64,000 nt of DNA, from contig JAHWDD010000004.1 of NCBI GenBank assembly GCA_023897205.1, positions 434,001 to 498,000 of the forward strand, in the 5' to 3' direction. Below are positions 50,115-61,600 of this stretch, piece by piece. The notes beneath the pieces were generated by a model. That model made no database searches. It worked only from the letters and a program-made list of their open reading frames with translations, and had not been told where the DNA came from. Each line of letters begins with the position of its first letter. Position 1 is the first letter of the stretch. This stretch comes from Exophiala sp. HKRS030 (lineage: Eukaryota; Ascomycota; Eurotiomycetes; Chaetothyriales; Herpotrichiellaceae). The position numbers were made by a program, and so were the translations under genes.

Positions 50115-51997
50115 GGTTAGTCGAGGTTGTTTGTGCACAAGAGCGAATTCGTAATAGGCTTGAGTCGAAAGGTATCATTAGCGGGTCCTGGATGGGAGTG
50201 CATTTTGTGGAGCGAGCGTGTCTGTTGAATTATGTGGGCTTTTTTTTTCTGGGATTCAAGCTTAACATCTGTTGTGGGAATACTGTGGTTCAGCGAGGGG
50301 TCTTGTCATCCTTTATATCACAAACTCGTCTTCGTGTATATTATCTCGTCTTGAGAAGAGAAGATGATCTGAGCAAAAAGATAGAGCGGAAGAAGCGAGT
50401 ACGAAGTGGTAAGCAAGAGGAGGAGTAGGAGGAGTAGGAAGAGGAAGAGTCAAATATGGAGATAGGTAAGTAAAAGTCACATGATTTATTCGAGGCGACT
50501 GTTCCAAAGGGGACAGAGGCATTGCTCAAACATGGTCGTTCAAATCGCGTTGCTCGTGCTAGCATCAATGCTGGCTGTTTGAAGGGATGACAACTCTGAT
50601 TGGACATAGGGGAGGTAAAGGCACAGTGGATAAGGCTGTGTGTTTCAATGAGGGTGTGTTGAAGCGGTGGGCAGGTCGAATGAACTCGGCTTAATAATAC
50701 TAGGTAGTCTCCAGGTACTGGTGAATAAACTGCCTCAAGCTTCCAATATTACTACTCCGTAGAAGAATGGGCAATTACGTGACAGGAGTCCGATATTCTT
50801 TCAGAGATCCCGTTCTTGCTACAGACTTGGTAGGTTGTCCCGTCGTGCTCGTAATACTTGGGACAGGATTGCGCCTTGCGCACCGGTCACGCTAGTTATT
50901 TGGATGGAGCAATCAGCATTCGTGAAATCCTTCCTGGCTTGACCGGTCGTGACCGGTCAAGGTCGTGATCCGACGGAGGAGGGTTGAGCTACCACAGATC
51001 CCACGGCAGAAACGTGTCTGATAGGACAGGCAAGCTTATGGAACACGGACCATTTCGTGTCGCCTAGTGCCCACTGTGTGTGTGAGTTGGATTCTGGACA
51101 TGACGAAGGTACCATTAACCACATAGCTATTGCTCGGAGCCTGATTGACAGTGTTGAGGCTAGTAGTGGAGCTACATAACTATGTACAGAGTAGTTTGTT
51201 GGGTGAACAGGCACAGAGGTTGTTGAACTTCCAATTCGCAGCTTTTTCTTTGAAGGTGTTGATCCCAGACGGTGATACAGAGGTCTGTACCTAAGACCGG
51301 TGTCTAGGTGTTCAGGTGTCCAGGTGTGCCTTGCCACTGTCTCAAAGTGCCCTTCGGTGCCCCTTCGTGGCAGGCCGTGGCCGGTGTGTCCTAAACAGTG
51401 GCACCTAAAGTGGCACCTACTAAGCCTTTAACCACCTACGGAGGACGCATAAGCCTAGGTGCCGCCCGTAGTTGGTCTCGTGAGGTGTGAGGTGTGAGGT
51501 CTGTTGGTCGGTGGTCGGTGGTTCTGTGACTACGGAGTAGGTGCGTGGTCGTGTCCTGGTTGCTGCCTTGGTCACGTGCCAAACACTCGCCTTCCCCGCT
51601 TGACAAGCTGCACTTGACCGACTTGCATCCGTCATCTCCTCCAACCTTCTTCCACTCTCCTTGGTCTTTGGTTGCCTGCCTGGTCAGTGCCGAGTGCCTC
51701 TTACTCCGTCCTTCACCTTCCGACTGTCTCCCGCCTCCCGCCTCCAACTTACTACATCCCTCATCACCACATTGTCTCTATCTCTTGACTTCCTCCCTGT
51801 TGGTGGTCAATCATTGACATTGTCTTCGTCCTCTTCCCGACAGAGCTTGCGGACTCTGTTCCTGATTCCATGACTTTCTCTCTTTAGGGTCTTCCACCAT
51901 ATCTGACCCTTGTTTCACCAAGTCCCTCACCGAGATCGACACCGCCTTACGACTACACTCCTCCTCTGCACCGCTTTTCACCCATCTTCTGCCCGCC
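50115..51997. other. 1.9 kb intergenic, including NBR1-like promoter
   Basis: Contains short repeats of GACCGGTC (50940-50965) and GTGTNCAGGTGT (51300-51330). From ~51560 a pyrimidine-rich leader runs towards the next gene. Open frames here are chance. Confidence 0.45.
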
Positions 51998-54703
51998 ATG
52001 GCAACACCCCATCCTCATACTGGTCCTGTAGGTCCAGATACACTCATCACAGTCAAGGTTGTCATCGACGGTACAAACAGACGATTCAAACTCGCTCTGA
52101 GAGACCTCGGTGCGAACACTCTTCCCCAAAAGGTACGCATCTCCCCATCAGCCTGACCTTGTACATCACCCTTTCATTACCATCATCTCTCAACACCCTT
52201 CACGAATCCCGTCACAGTTCCATGTGACACAGATCCTGCACAAGACTGACACGTGCATCCAACAGCTGCGTTTCCTACTTGCTATCCCTCCCGAGCAAGA
52301 AGTCCGTTTTGACCGCTTTTCCGACTCGGCCGGTACCTACATTACTCTCGATAGTAACAATCCTGCCATTTACAAACAACTCTATCGAGCAGCCAAGGCA
52401 AAGCTGAAACTTCGTCTCAAGGCCACCATTACCAAACCTGCCAAAATGGAAAAGGCACCCGAAAAGCCTGTGGACAACCTGCTACCCCTTCTCAAGAACT
52501 TCAATGCCGCTTTGTCCAAGCCGGAAGGATCAAGTGAGGCGAGGCATAACTTCTTGGACACAGTCCTTGCACCTCCTACTGAGGCTATGCCGACTCCACT
52601 AAAGCCTCTACAAAAGACATGCTCCTATTCTCCTCGTTGTGCAATTCCTGGGGCATTCGAACAACCTGCATCAGTTGAGACCTCGACGAAGCAGACTCAG
52701 GATGGCGGTGCTGATGTCTTTACCCCACCAAAAGTTACAGGTCTAGACGAGTTCCCTATGATCACATATAGCATCGACTGCAATGCATGCGGCAGATCTG
52801 TTCCCAATGAACACTATCACTGCAGCATCTGCGAGAAAGGCGACTACGACCTCTGCAAGGCTTGTGTCGACGATGGTGTAACATGCGAGGGAGATGAGCA
52901 CTGGCTTATCAAGAGAACCATCTTTAAAGGAAATGTCATTCCCAGTACGACTGAGACCCTACCACCCAAGAAGATGGTTAAGGTTGATGCAACCACATCC
53001 GAAGAGCCTGCCACACCTGTCAGCCCAGAACGCGTTGAGGAAGATGAACGCACGTGCAATTGTTGTATCAATGGTAAGTTGTTGGATCCTGATCAAGCAG
53101 GGACGTTCACTAAGTCAATGATAGTGGTTCAATCCCGAGAACTCGTGACTTGTGCAGACTGTCCAGATTTTGATCTCTGCTTGGTCTGCTTCACAGATGG
53201 CGATCATGGTCATAATCCATCTCACACTTTTACTGAGACCGTCAAAGATTCTCTAGACGCAAAGACTAAGGCCATGTGTGGACCTGGACGTGGTGTTCGC
53301 CATGAGGCCGTCTGTGACGGCTGTGAGAAGGTCAGTCATGATGCCAAATTCTTACCGCCGTTCGGTAGCTAACTACTCTCCTCCAGCCTGTTGTGGGAGT
53401 CCGTCACAAATGTTTGACCTGTCCCGACTTCGACTTCTGTAACGATTGCATCGGCGAAGCAAGCTGGAAGCATCCCGGCCACCGTTTTGCTCCTTTGTAT
53501 ACACCGATCCCCACCATTCGTTCTGCGAAGGAATTGCATCGGGGTATCTATTGTGATGGACCACTGTGCAAGTCATACAATGGATATATCGTTGGCGACC
53601 GCTACAAATGTGCCATTTGCCATGATACGGATTTCTGTGCCAATTGCGAAGCTTGGCCTTACAATACTCACAATTTGACTCATCCGTTGATCAAAATCAA
53701 GACTCCCATCCGGCACGTGCAAATCACCACCCACGAGGAGACTGACAGTGGTCGCAATGTTACACAACTTGGAGATAAACCAGAGGCCAAACATGTTGCC
53801 ACCGAAACGGTCCGGTCTTCATCTGCCAATGCCGCAACTCAGGTCCAAACTGTTGCAGAGGTTAAACCGGCCGAAATCCCTGCACCTGTTGCAGAAGAAC
53901 CCGAATTGGAGCCTCTAGTGGGCAAGTCCAGCTTGAACGATCTCCAAGCCTGGTACGTTTCGGATTCGACGCCGGATGGTAGCAAGATCGCACCCAACCA
54001 TCTCGTTTCTCAGTCTTGGACTCTGCGTAATCCTGGGCCTGAAGCTTGGCCTGCCGGTTGCGCCGTCTGCTATATCGGAGGCGACGATATGCGTAATTTG
54101 GACAGCGTTCACCCATCAAGCGTCAGCAACATGATCTTGGCCAACCGCAGCAACGTTCTGTCGAGCAGCCTTGAACCTGGCAAGACGGCTGTCTTCACCG
54201 TTTTGTTGAAATCTCCTGCCCGTGAAGGTCGAGCCATTTCATACTGGCGTCTCAAGACACCGGGTGGCCTCCCATTCGGCCACAAGCTCTGGGTCGATAT
54301 TGAGGTTGCGGAGACACAGGTCGAGAAACCCGAGTCAATCCCGGTGGATCTTCCCATCCGTACATCCCTTCTCCCAACCCCTCCTGCCGATGTCGATGAA
54401 ACTCCGGAAGATGTCAACACAGAATCGTCAAGTTCCACCATGATTTTCCCCAAGCTGGAGAAGGAATCGCCAGTATCCAGTATTCACAATGTCAGCGAAG
54501 AACAGACTGAGGAGGCACATGTTGTGGTGTCTGAACCTGCCGTGACCGACGCAGTTGAGCTTCTTGAAGATGTTGAAAGTCTTGCGCTCGAGGGTTCTGA
54601 CAGTGAGGACGAAGGCTTCTTGACAGACGAGGAGTACGACATCTTGGATGGAAGTGACGATGATTTCTACGCGGCGGGCGAAAAGAAATCTGGCCACGAG
54701 TGA
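51998..54703 (+). CDS. NBR1-like selective-autophagy receptor (PB1, ZZ zinc fingers, NBR1/FW domain, LIR)
   Basis: Four exons: 51998-52132, 52266-53073, 53125-53330 and 53387-54703, 821 residues. The N-terminal PB1-like domain (LITVKVVIDGTNRRFKLALRDLG, then EVRFDRFSDSAGTYITLD) is joined across the first intron. Several ZZ-type zinc fingers follow: CNACGRSVPNEHYHCSIC, CADCPDFDLCLVC, CLTCPDFDFCNDC and CAICHDTDFCANC. The NBR1/FW domain lies after these (SQSWTLRNPGPEAWPAGC, then FTVLLKSPAREGRAISYWRL). Near the C-terminus, in an acidic stretch, EEYDIL fits an Atg8-interacting LIR (Tyr-x-x-Leu). Known role: linking cargo to Atg8 for delivery to the vacuole. The second intron (53074-53124) is 51 bp with no stop, so its retention would only insert 17 residues. 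The first intron's 3' site is chosen at 52265 because it joins PB1 text; 52217 is an alternative. Confidence 0.88.
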
Positions 54704-55995
54704 GCAGACTCTGTACCTTGCACAGGAGGTTGCATCTACGTGGTCTCCTACTGTAAACATTGCCTACAGGCCATGACACAACCACCGGTCAAGTAACAGG
54801 TTTTCACCAATGGACAGCCTTACATCATGGTCAGGTGAGAGTGAGAGAGACACGATATGAAACAAATCTTGGTTTAGTCTGATTCAACGGCGTAAATGTG
54901 GGCGAGGAGGGTAAGGATGGACTGTATGACTCAGGATGCATTCAATTAGTTTTCTTTGATGGTTTGCAATTCAAATCTCCTTGACAAAAAAGTCGCCGCA
55001 TTATAGGTGGTGCTTTTGCATGTTCTCATGACCGTACAATCAGGATATAGGACCGATTCATCCCGATTGTACTAGGCTGACTGTTGCTTGTAAGTGCCAA
55101 ATATCAAGACGACTTGCACCTACAGTCTACTCCGTATTCGTAGGTCACTCGGTTGACTGCATTGACTGCTCAATACGAGAGTGCTGATTGGTTGAGTCGT
55201 AGGATCTACGGCATGTATCACCAGAGGCCAAAGTCAATATGACTTTCCACCTAAAGGCAGGGCGAGATGAGGGGCGATGAGAGGGGCATAGGAGCCACTG
55301 AGAAGCTCTGGGGGGGCAAACTCTAGGCAGCTACTAGGTAATGACTATGGAGAGGTCGGAGAGGTAGTTAGTTAGATCTCCAATTCCCCAGGCATTCCTC
55401 GTCAGTGGCTGATACCCCGAAACTTAGCTAGCAGGTGCCTAGGACGGGGACGGATGGGGTCCATCTGGCATGTGCTGGCACGGGCTGCCAACGATGCAAA
55501 ATGCACGAATGTGATTGGCCATAGAGGCTCTCTCCGCCGCTTGAGGGTGCCTAGACTTTGAACCATCAACCGTCTTCGGCCGTTCCTCCACAAATCCGGG
55601 AATCAAACATCAGAATTCTGCATGAGAACCTCTTCTGTTCCACTTTCACCGCTTTCTTGCTTTCTCGTTTTCCCACAACTGATCCTCTAGGTCCTCACCA
55701 CGATTCATCTCGACTATAAGACATCCCTTGTCGCTTTCAACCCGGTGACTGAGTCTGACCATATGGAAATTCCACGATCAAGCCCTTATCATCATCTACC
55801 TCATAGAACATCACGGCCCAAAGGGTGACATCATACAACAAACGCCTGCGGCCGACGTTATAACCTTTGAGAAAAACATCACACACACACACAGAACAAC
55901 TTAAAGTCACAGACCCGCGAGGGTTCTCCCTCTGTCTCCCTCCGTTCTATTAGATCAGCATCGAGAAACGGTCACCTGATCTACAGTAGCCCACC
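54704..55995. other. 1.3 kb intergenic
   Basis: 3' flank of the NBR1-like gene and upstream region of the IFRD-family gene. A run of seven G lies near 55310 and an (AC)n run near 55889-55903. No gene seen. Confidence 0.5.
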
Positions 55996-57498
55996 ATGCA
56001 CGACGACTTGCGAAGACGCGCCCTTGAGAGTGGCAAGACCGTGTCGAACAAGGCCAAGTCAAAGACTTCCTCTCGAGGCAGTTCCAAGGCAAACTCAGCA
56101 CCCAATTCTCGCGCCGCTTCTCGTGTTCAAAGCCGAGACGTCTCCGATGACGAAGACGCGGGAAACGGAAATTTGAGTGATGAAACTACTCAAAGGTATG
56201 GCTCTAGTCTACATATTTGTCTATTATGTACCTGCAGCCGTGGCTAACCCCTCTCTAGTATCAACTCGATCGATCAACTACTCGAGAGCGACGACTTTAA
56301 CGAACAGACTACCGAAAACCTCCGACACGATCTCTCCAGCACCATTGCTGACCTTCTCGAACGCAAAGGCAGCAGCACCGAAAGTCGACAAGCAAACTTG
56401 ACTTCTTACTGCAGATGTCTTACATATCATTACTTGGCTGAAGGCCTATACGGTCAAGTCGAAGGTCTTCTGGCTGCCTTTGCTCGAAGTATCAAGGCCG
56501 AAACGAATGAGACAGAAACTGCTCTCGCTTTACGAGCCACCGCCCTGACAGCCATCACCTATTCTGCTAGCTCCCTCTATGAGACCGTATCGCCACTCCT
56601 GAAACGCACCATTTCTGATTCACAGTCCCTCCCAACAAAGACAAATGCCATTTATACTCTCGGAATATGCATTACTTTTGGTGGTGCTGGTGAGGAGGAG
56701 ATTGCGGATGTCATGACATTCTTGCTCGAGATCGCCCAGTCCGATGGTTCGTTTATTGGCGCTGACGACAACGCCGAGGTCGTCGCTGCAGCGCTACACA
56801 CTTATGGCTTCCTTGCAACACAGGTCGAAGACGTTGAACACGAATCTGAAGACGCTGTTGCCGCTTTTCTCGATCAACTCGATGCTGATGATGTCAGAGT
56901 TCAAGTTGCCGCTGGAGAAAACATTGCCTTACTGTATGAGAAGTCCTACACAGAACGTGAGGATGATGACTCTTCAGATGAGGAAGATGATGGTCCAGAC
57001 GACACATCATCATCTGACGATCGCGATGATTCTGGCCTTGTCAAACGTTATAACGCTTATCACAACACGAACGAAGTCCTCGACAAAGTCCAAGCACTAG
57101 CATCATTCAGTGCCAAAAACATGAATCGCCGCGACAAGAAGATCCTGCATCAATCGTTTGCTACCGTTGCTCTGACCATTGAAAACCCTAAGCGTGGCCT
57201 CCAGAGTAACAATGCTAGTAAAATGGTGGTACGGATTCATCATGAAGGAGAGATGCGTGTTGACAAATGGTGGAAGTTTATGAGACTGCACGCGATCAGA
57301 AGATTGTTGGGTGGTGGCTTCGTCAACCACTATTTTGAAGGCAACAAACAAGTCTTCGAGGCTCTTCCTTTGATCATGCGTGCAACCGGTGGAGAAGGAA
57401 TCAAAAGTCCCAGAAAAAGTGCTGGTGCGAACAAGGCAAGCAAAGGAAAATTCCGAAATGACCGACGTTTTGTGTCTGGGGACTTTCTATCCGCTTGA
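55996..57498 (+). CDS. interferon-related developmental regulator (IFRD) family protein
   Basis: Two exons, 55996-56195 and 56259-57498 (63-bp intron), 479 residues. Begins MHDDLRRRALESGKTVSNKAKSK with a Ser-rich basic tail, as in fungal IFRD proteins. Helical repeats follow (LTSYCRCLTYHYLAEGLYGQV, TALALRATALTAI, TNAIYTLGICITFGGAGEEEIADVM, VVAAALHTYGFLATQ). An Asp/Ser-rich acidic loop lies at ~300-320. The conserved C-terminal block is KDKKILHQSFA-like (RRDKKILHQSFATV), then DKWWKFMRLHAIRRLLGGGFVNHYFEGNKQVFEAL. The family is linked to transcription control and, more recently, to ribosome salvage in quiescent cells. The role in this fungus is inferred only. Confidence 0.88.
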
Positions 57499-58004
57499 GC
57501 ACTCGAAATGCATTTGACTGGATTCTTGGACATTACAAACTATCCTTGGATATTGCAAATACCAGGTCTCAACCCAGAAAGGGATAGCAGACCATCATAT
57601 ATCGGCGGGAACCCATTCTATCACATCTCATCATTCAGAGACGTCGCAACGCATTTGAAGATTACCAAAGAACAATGCATCGACTTCAATGTCGTACACT
57701 TTTTTTGCTCACTTATCCAGCGAAGATCAGCTGTGGTAATGGTGGCGGATAGCGAGATGATCCAACTCCTCTTGCGACGCATTCATTTATCTTTATGTCC
57801 ATGAGCACGAACCATGAACAGACCTCCTCAGCAAACGTGTCAACGACCCCAGCATTCATTTTTTGATACCCTCGAAACGAAGAAAAGTTGTCTTGCATTT
57901 TATCGTTTCATTTATATTCTCACAGATTTCATTTTTCAACGTGTTACTCATTTCGTTGGCTTTTCACGACGATAGAAAGATGACCCCAGTCAGTCAGTCA
58001 GACT

Positions 58005-58042
58005 GGACTGGTGTGCCTGCCTGCCTGCCTGCATGCATGCAT
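58005..58042 (+). repeat. tetranucleotide microsatellites (CAGT, GCCT, GCAT)
   Basis: Three adjoining short runs, (GTCA)n, (TGCC)n and (TGCA)n, separated by a few bases, 0.5 kb downstream of the IFRD-family gene. Confidence 0.65.
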
Positions 58043-58329
58043 GGAGGGATGGAAAGAGTGGACATTGTCGAAGCATTCATTCAGATCATAGCATTCGGTT
58101 TTGTTACCTTTGAATACTACTACTAGTGTCTCGTCACCAAAGATTTCTTGATCCTTCCGCTTTCCTCGGAAATTCTGCTTCTTCTACTATCTAGTTTGTA
58201 AATCAAAGTCCCTGATGAATCGATGATCCACCACGACTCAACTCTCTCCCATCCACCATCACATAACACATAACACAAAACATATACCACATAACATATG
58301 TATCATCTCAGACTCCAACATCGCACCAA

Positions 58330-58359
58330 CCTAACCCAACCCAACCTAACCCAACCCAA
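58330..58359 (+). repeat. two copies of a 15-bp telomere-like unit
   Basis: CCTAACCCAACCCAA is repeated exactly twice. It resembles degenerate CCCTAA telomere repeat but also contains CCCAA; chance or a short interstitial tract. Confidence 0.6.
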
Positions 58360-58524
58360 CATACCGCCCTACCCGTACCTGAACAACGCAACACTCGGCT
58401 GATTCCTAAATATGTGGTGTGACATACATGATACCTCGCCGCAACACCTCAGGCTCCGATGAACAAAGACGCCGATATCATCATGTATGGAAAGGAATCC
58501 CTTGTAACTGAATGCGAAATGCCA

Positions 58525-58618
58525 ATTGCCAGCTGCTTATTGCCAGCTGCTTATTGCCAACTGCTTTTTGCCAATTGCTTATTGCCAACTGTCAATTTAT
58601 TGCCAACTGCTTATTGCC
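58525..58618 (+). repeat. 14-bp minisatellite, about seven copies
   Basis: Unit ATTGCCA(A/G)CTGCTT at 58525, 58539, 58553, 58567 (variant TTTGCCAATTGCTT), 58581 (with 4 extra bases) and 58599, plus a partial copy at 58613. Not in a gene. Confidence 0.85.
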
Positions 58619-61600
58619 GTGTTTGCGAACCGCGCGCACCGGTCCAAGCCAGGTATCCGATCTCACAATCTCATCAACGCGAGCGATGACGTATTGGAGG
58701 ATAGATAGATAGATATACAGATATGATGTATCCAGCATCCCAGCCAAGGTCCAAGGACGGGGACTGAACGAACTGGAAAAGAACCGAATGTGCTAACAAG
58801 AAGCGACACAAGACTCTTCGCTGGAGTATAATATTGATCAATCAGATTCACATTCATCATATTCATATTCAGATACTCGACAGGATCGGTGTCTGGACTG
58901 AGAGCATCGTCCAACGAAGACAAAGAAATCGTCGTTGAGTCGTCGTGAGTCGATCTTGGATACTGATTTGTTTGTTTTCTTGCTTTTTGTTTTTTTCAAG
59001 AAGGCTTGTGCGATGGACACATTTACAACTACAACGACAACTACAAAAGAGAAAAGGAGGGCAGTGTTCACTGCCTCTCCCAGCTCGCTCGCGACAGGTA
59101 GCGATGTGTACGTATTACAGCCTCCATAGGAAAAGCCATCGGAAGATGAGCAAAGACATGGCGAAGGGGGAGGAGGTAACGAAGATACCGTTATCCAGTG
59201 TATTGGCGTCTCGCTCTCTGACTGTTGGTTGGACCTCCATTTTCCATTCTCTATCCCGAACGACGGGAAAGGGGTCAGCCTTTGCGGATGATATAACGGT
59301 ACATCTTGGCAATGCATCGATCAACCCACCGGCTGGCTGGACAACGGATTGGATGGTTGAGTGATCGCGATGGCTCAGATTCCTTTGCTGAATCCAGCTT
59401 TTAAGTTCCATCACGTCCACCTAGAAGCCTCAGAGGGCAGATCCAGAGGCTTCCCTGGTCCGGTATGCTCACAACAGTCAGGACGTACGTCAAGTCTGAT
59501 GCTGGCACAACGAGACAAGAAGGTGGAACTCCCGGGGATGGTCTATCTGTGTGATTAGTTAGTATCGACTAAGACTTTCTTCCGAAGGCCCGGATCTCTG
59601 TTCATGGTGAAGTCCCTAAAGAAATCACAAGGCCTTCTCAGGCTCCCCGGCTACTGTTACGGGTGTTGAGCGTCCACGGGAGTCCTGCAGCGTCTCCATA
59701 AATGGGGCGAGGATATAACCTATGTGGCTTGCCATTCGGGGCCTGAGAGGGAATGAGGAGGAAAGTTGTCCTGTCGAGAAACATGAGTGAATTGTCCGAA
59801 CCTCACCTCGTGTTCATTCATATCGAATTCAGGCTTCCGGGAAAAAGCGTGCTTGATGGATATGCGATATTTACCGATATCACTAACGGGTCTAGCTTGG
59901 CGACATTTGCAACTTCCAGACATTGGTGGCATGTGCAGAAGAGATGACAGATTGACCAGGGACTTGCCCATGGTTACAAACTCGTGTGTTGCACGGAAAT
60001 CCGAAGACCATGTTGCAGAACCTCGCGAATCATGGTGACTAGAGTCAGTGTATGAGAAGAGTGGCCTTGATATTCCTGGTACGGCGAAGCCTCGCGAATG
60101 TGAAGTCTGAGTCTCAAAAGATAGGAGTCGATGATCAAAATCGGCGCACGGGACTCCAGGTAATGCGGAATGACATAGAGTCTATGGTTTTTCGAGATGA
60201 CAGCTTTGCGAACATCGGTCAGAAATCGCACGATTGGCAGGCAGTAGCAGACATGGTTGTTCGTAACTATGAAAATCCGCTCCAATATCTTGCCATGTTG
60301 TTGGAGTTCCACAACTCGAGCGCAAGCATGGCTGAGGAACTCCATTACATGCTCCGACCATTTCTGGGAACGTCCCATCGGGACGCTGAGAGAGAGATAG
60401 CAAGGTGCGCGGTGGAGTTCATGCCATCGTCTCGTCATGTCTTCGTGTTCGACAGTCGCATTGACGGTTTCTCGGAGAAAAGTATTCGTAGTGTCTCTCA
60501 TCGCAATTGCTGTACCCTTGTCGAGCTCCTCTGAGCGCTGCATTCTCCTATTTCTCCTTCCCCTTCCTCTTGTTCTTCTTCTTTTTCCCTTTTCGGGTGA
60601 GAAAGACCTTTCACGGCGTCTTGGCTCTATGCGGGACTTGATATCTTACCTTGGATGGCCAGAATGGAAGAAAAGCAAAGGTTACTTGTGCTCTGAGATC
60701 TGTAGCATTCCCGTGTTTCCGTTTGTTGTTATTCAAGACCATTAAAGACCTCGCTGTAAGGGTGTATACAGCGTAGGAGGATTGACAGGTTATGAGACGA
60801 CAGTTGATAATATCACAATGCTCAAATTCGCCTACCGCCAAAACATGACAAACAAGGATCACACCTTGCAATCTCAGATAATATGTGCACCACTTTTGTC
60901 CGAGACAATCCTCCTGACGATCACACCAGGTTCGGATGAACGGAGTGATCGATTGCGAGCATGATGCCATTTCAAGGAACAAAATTTGATCATCACTAAC
61001 ATGTCGGATCTTACCTGCAGAGTCACGAAGTGGCATCCTCGTCTGGCGTGGTTTCCAGGCCGTGACCGACAGTACCATTTTCGAAGAATCCATTAAAGAG
61101 ATCCCGCTCAAGTTTGGAAGATGCCTTGGGCCTTCCTTCTCGCCTCGCACTAGATAATGCATCTTGCATTGTAACCACCAGAATGACCAGATGTACAGCA
61201 GTCTTCTATCTCGCATGGTCACCCCGCTTCAGGAGGCAAGACGAGCGGTTTGTATGCTAAAGCACCCACGCTTGCATAGCTATTTCGAATGATCCCTGGA
61301 TCTTGGCGCTTCGCTGGGCGTGGAGGAAGACAGTCGCCAACGTTATGTAGCGTTTCCATCATTTGACAGAGCGGTGTCTATTCACTGTGGTGAGCTTACC
61401 TCCAAGCCACAGGAAAGCGTGGGTAATGCGAACTCGCGTTCTCAGGATGATATGGAGCACTCCTGATTGGTTTTGGTATCTGTCACCTCACGTAAAATTT
61501 TCTGTGCGTGTGACAGATGCGACTGTGCGTGCAAAGGAAAGAGAGGTAGCTGGATACACTATAGTAGACATGCATCGCTCACATGACTCGCATTCGTTTT

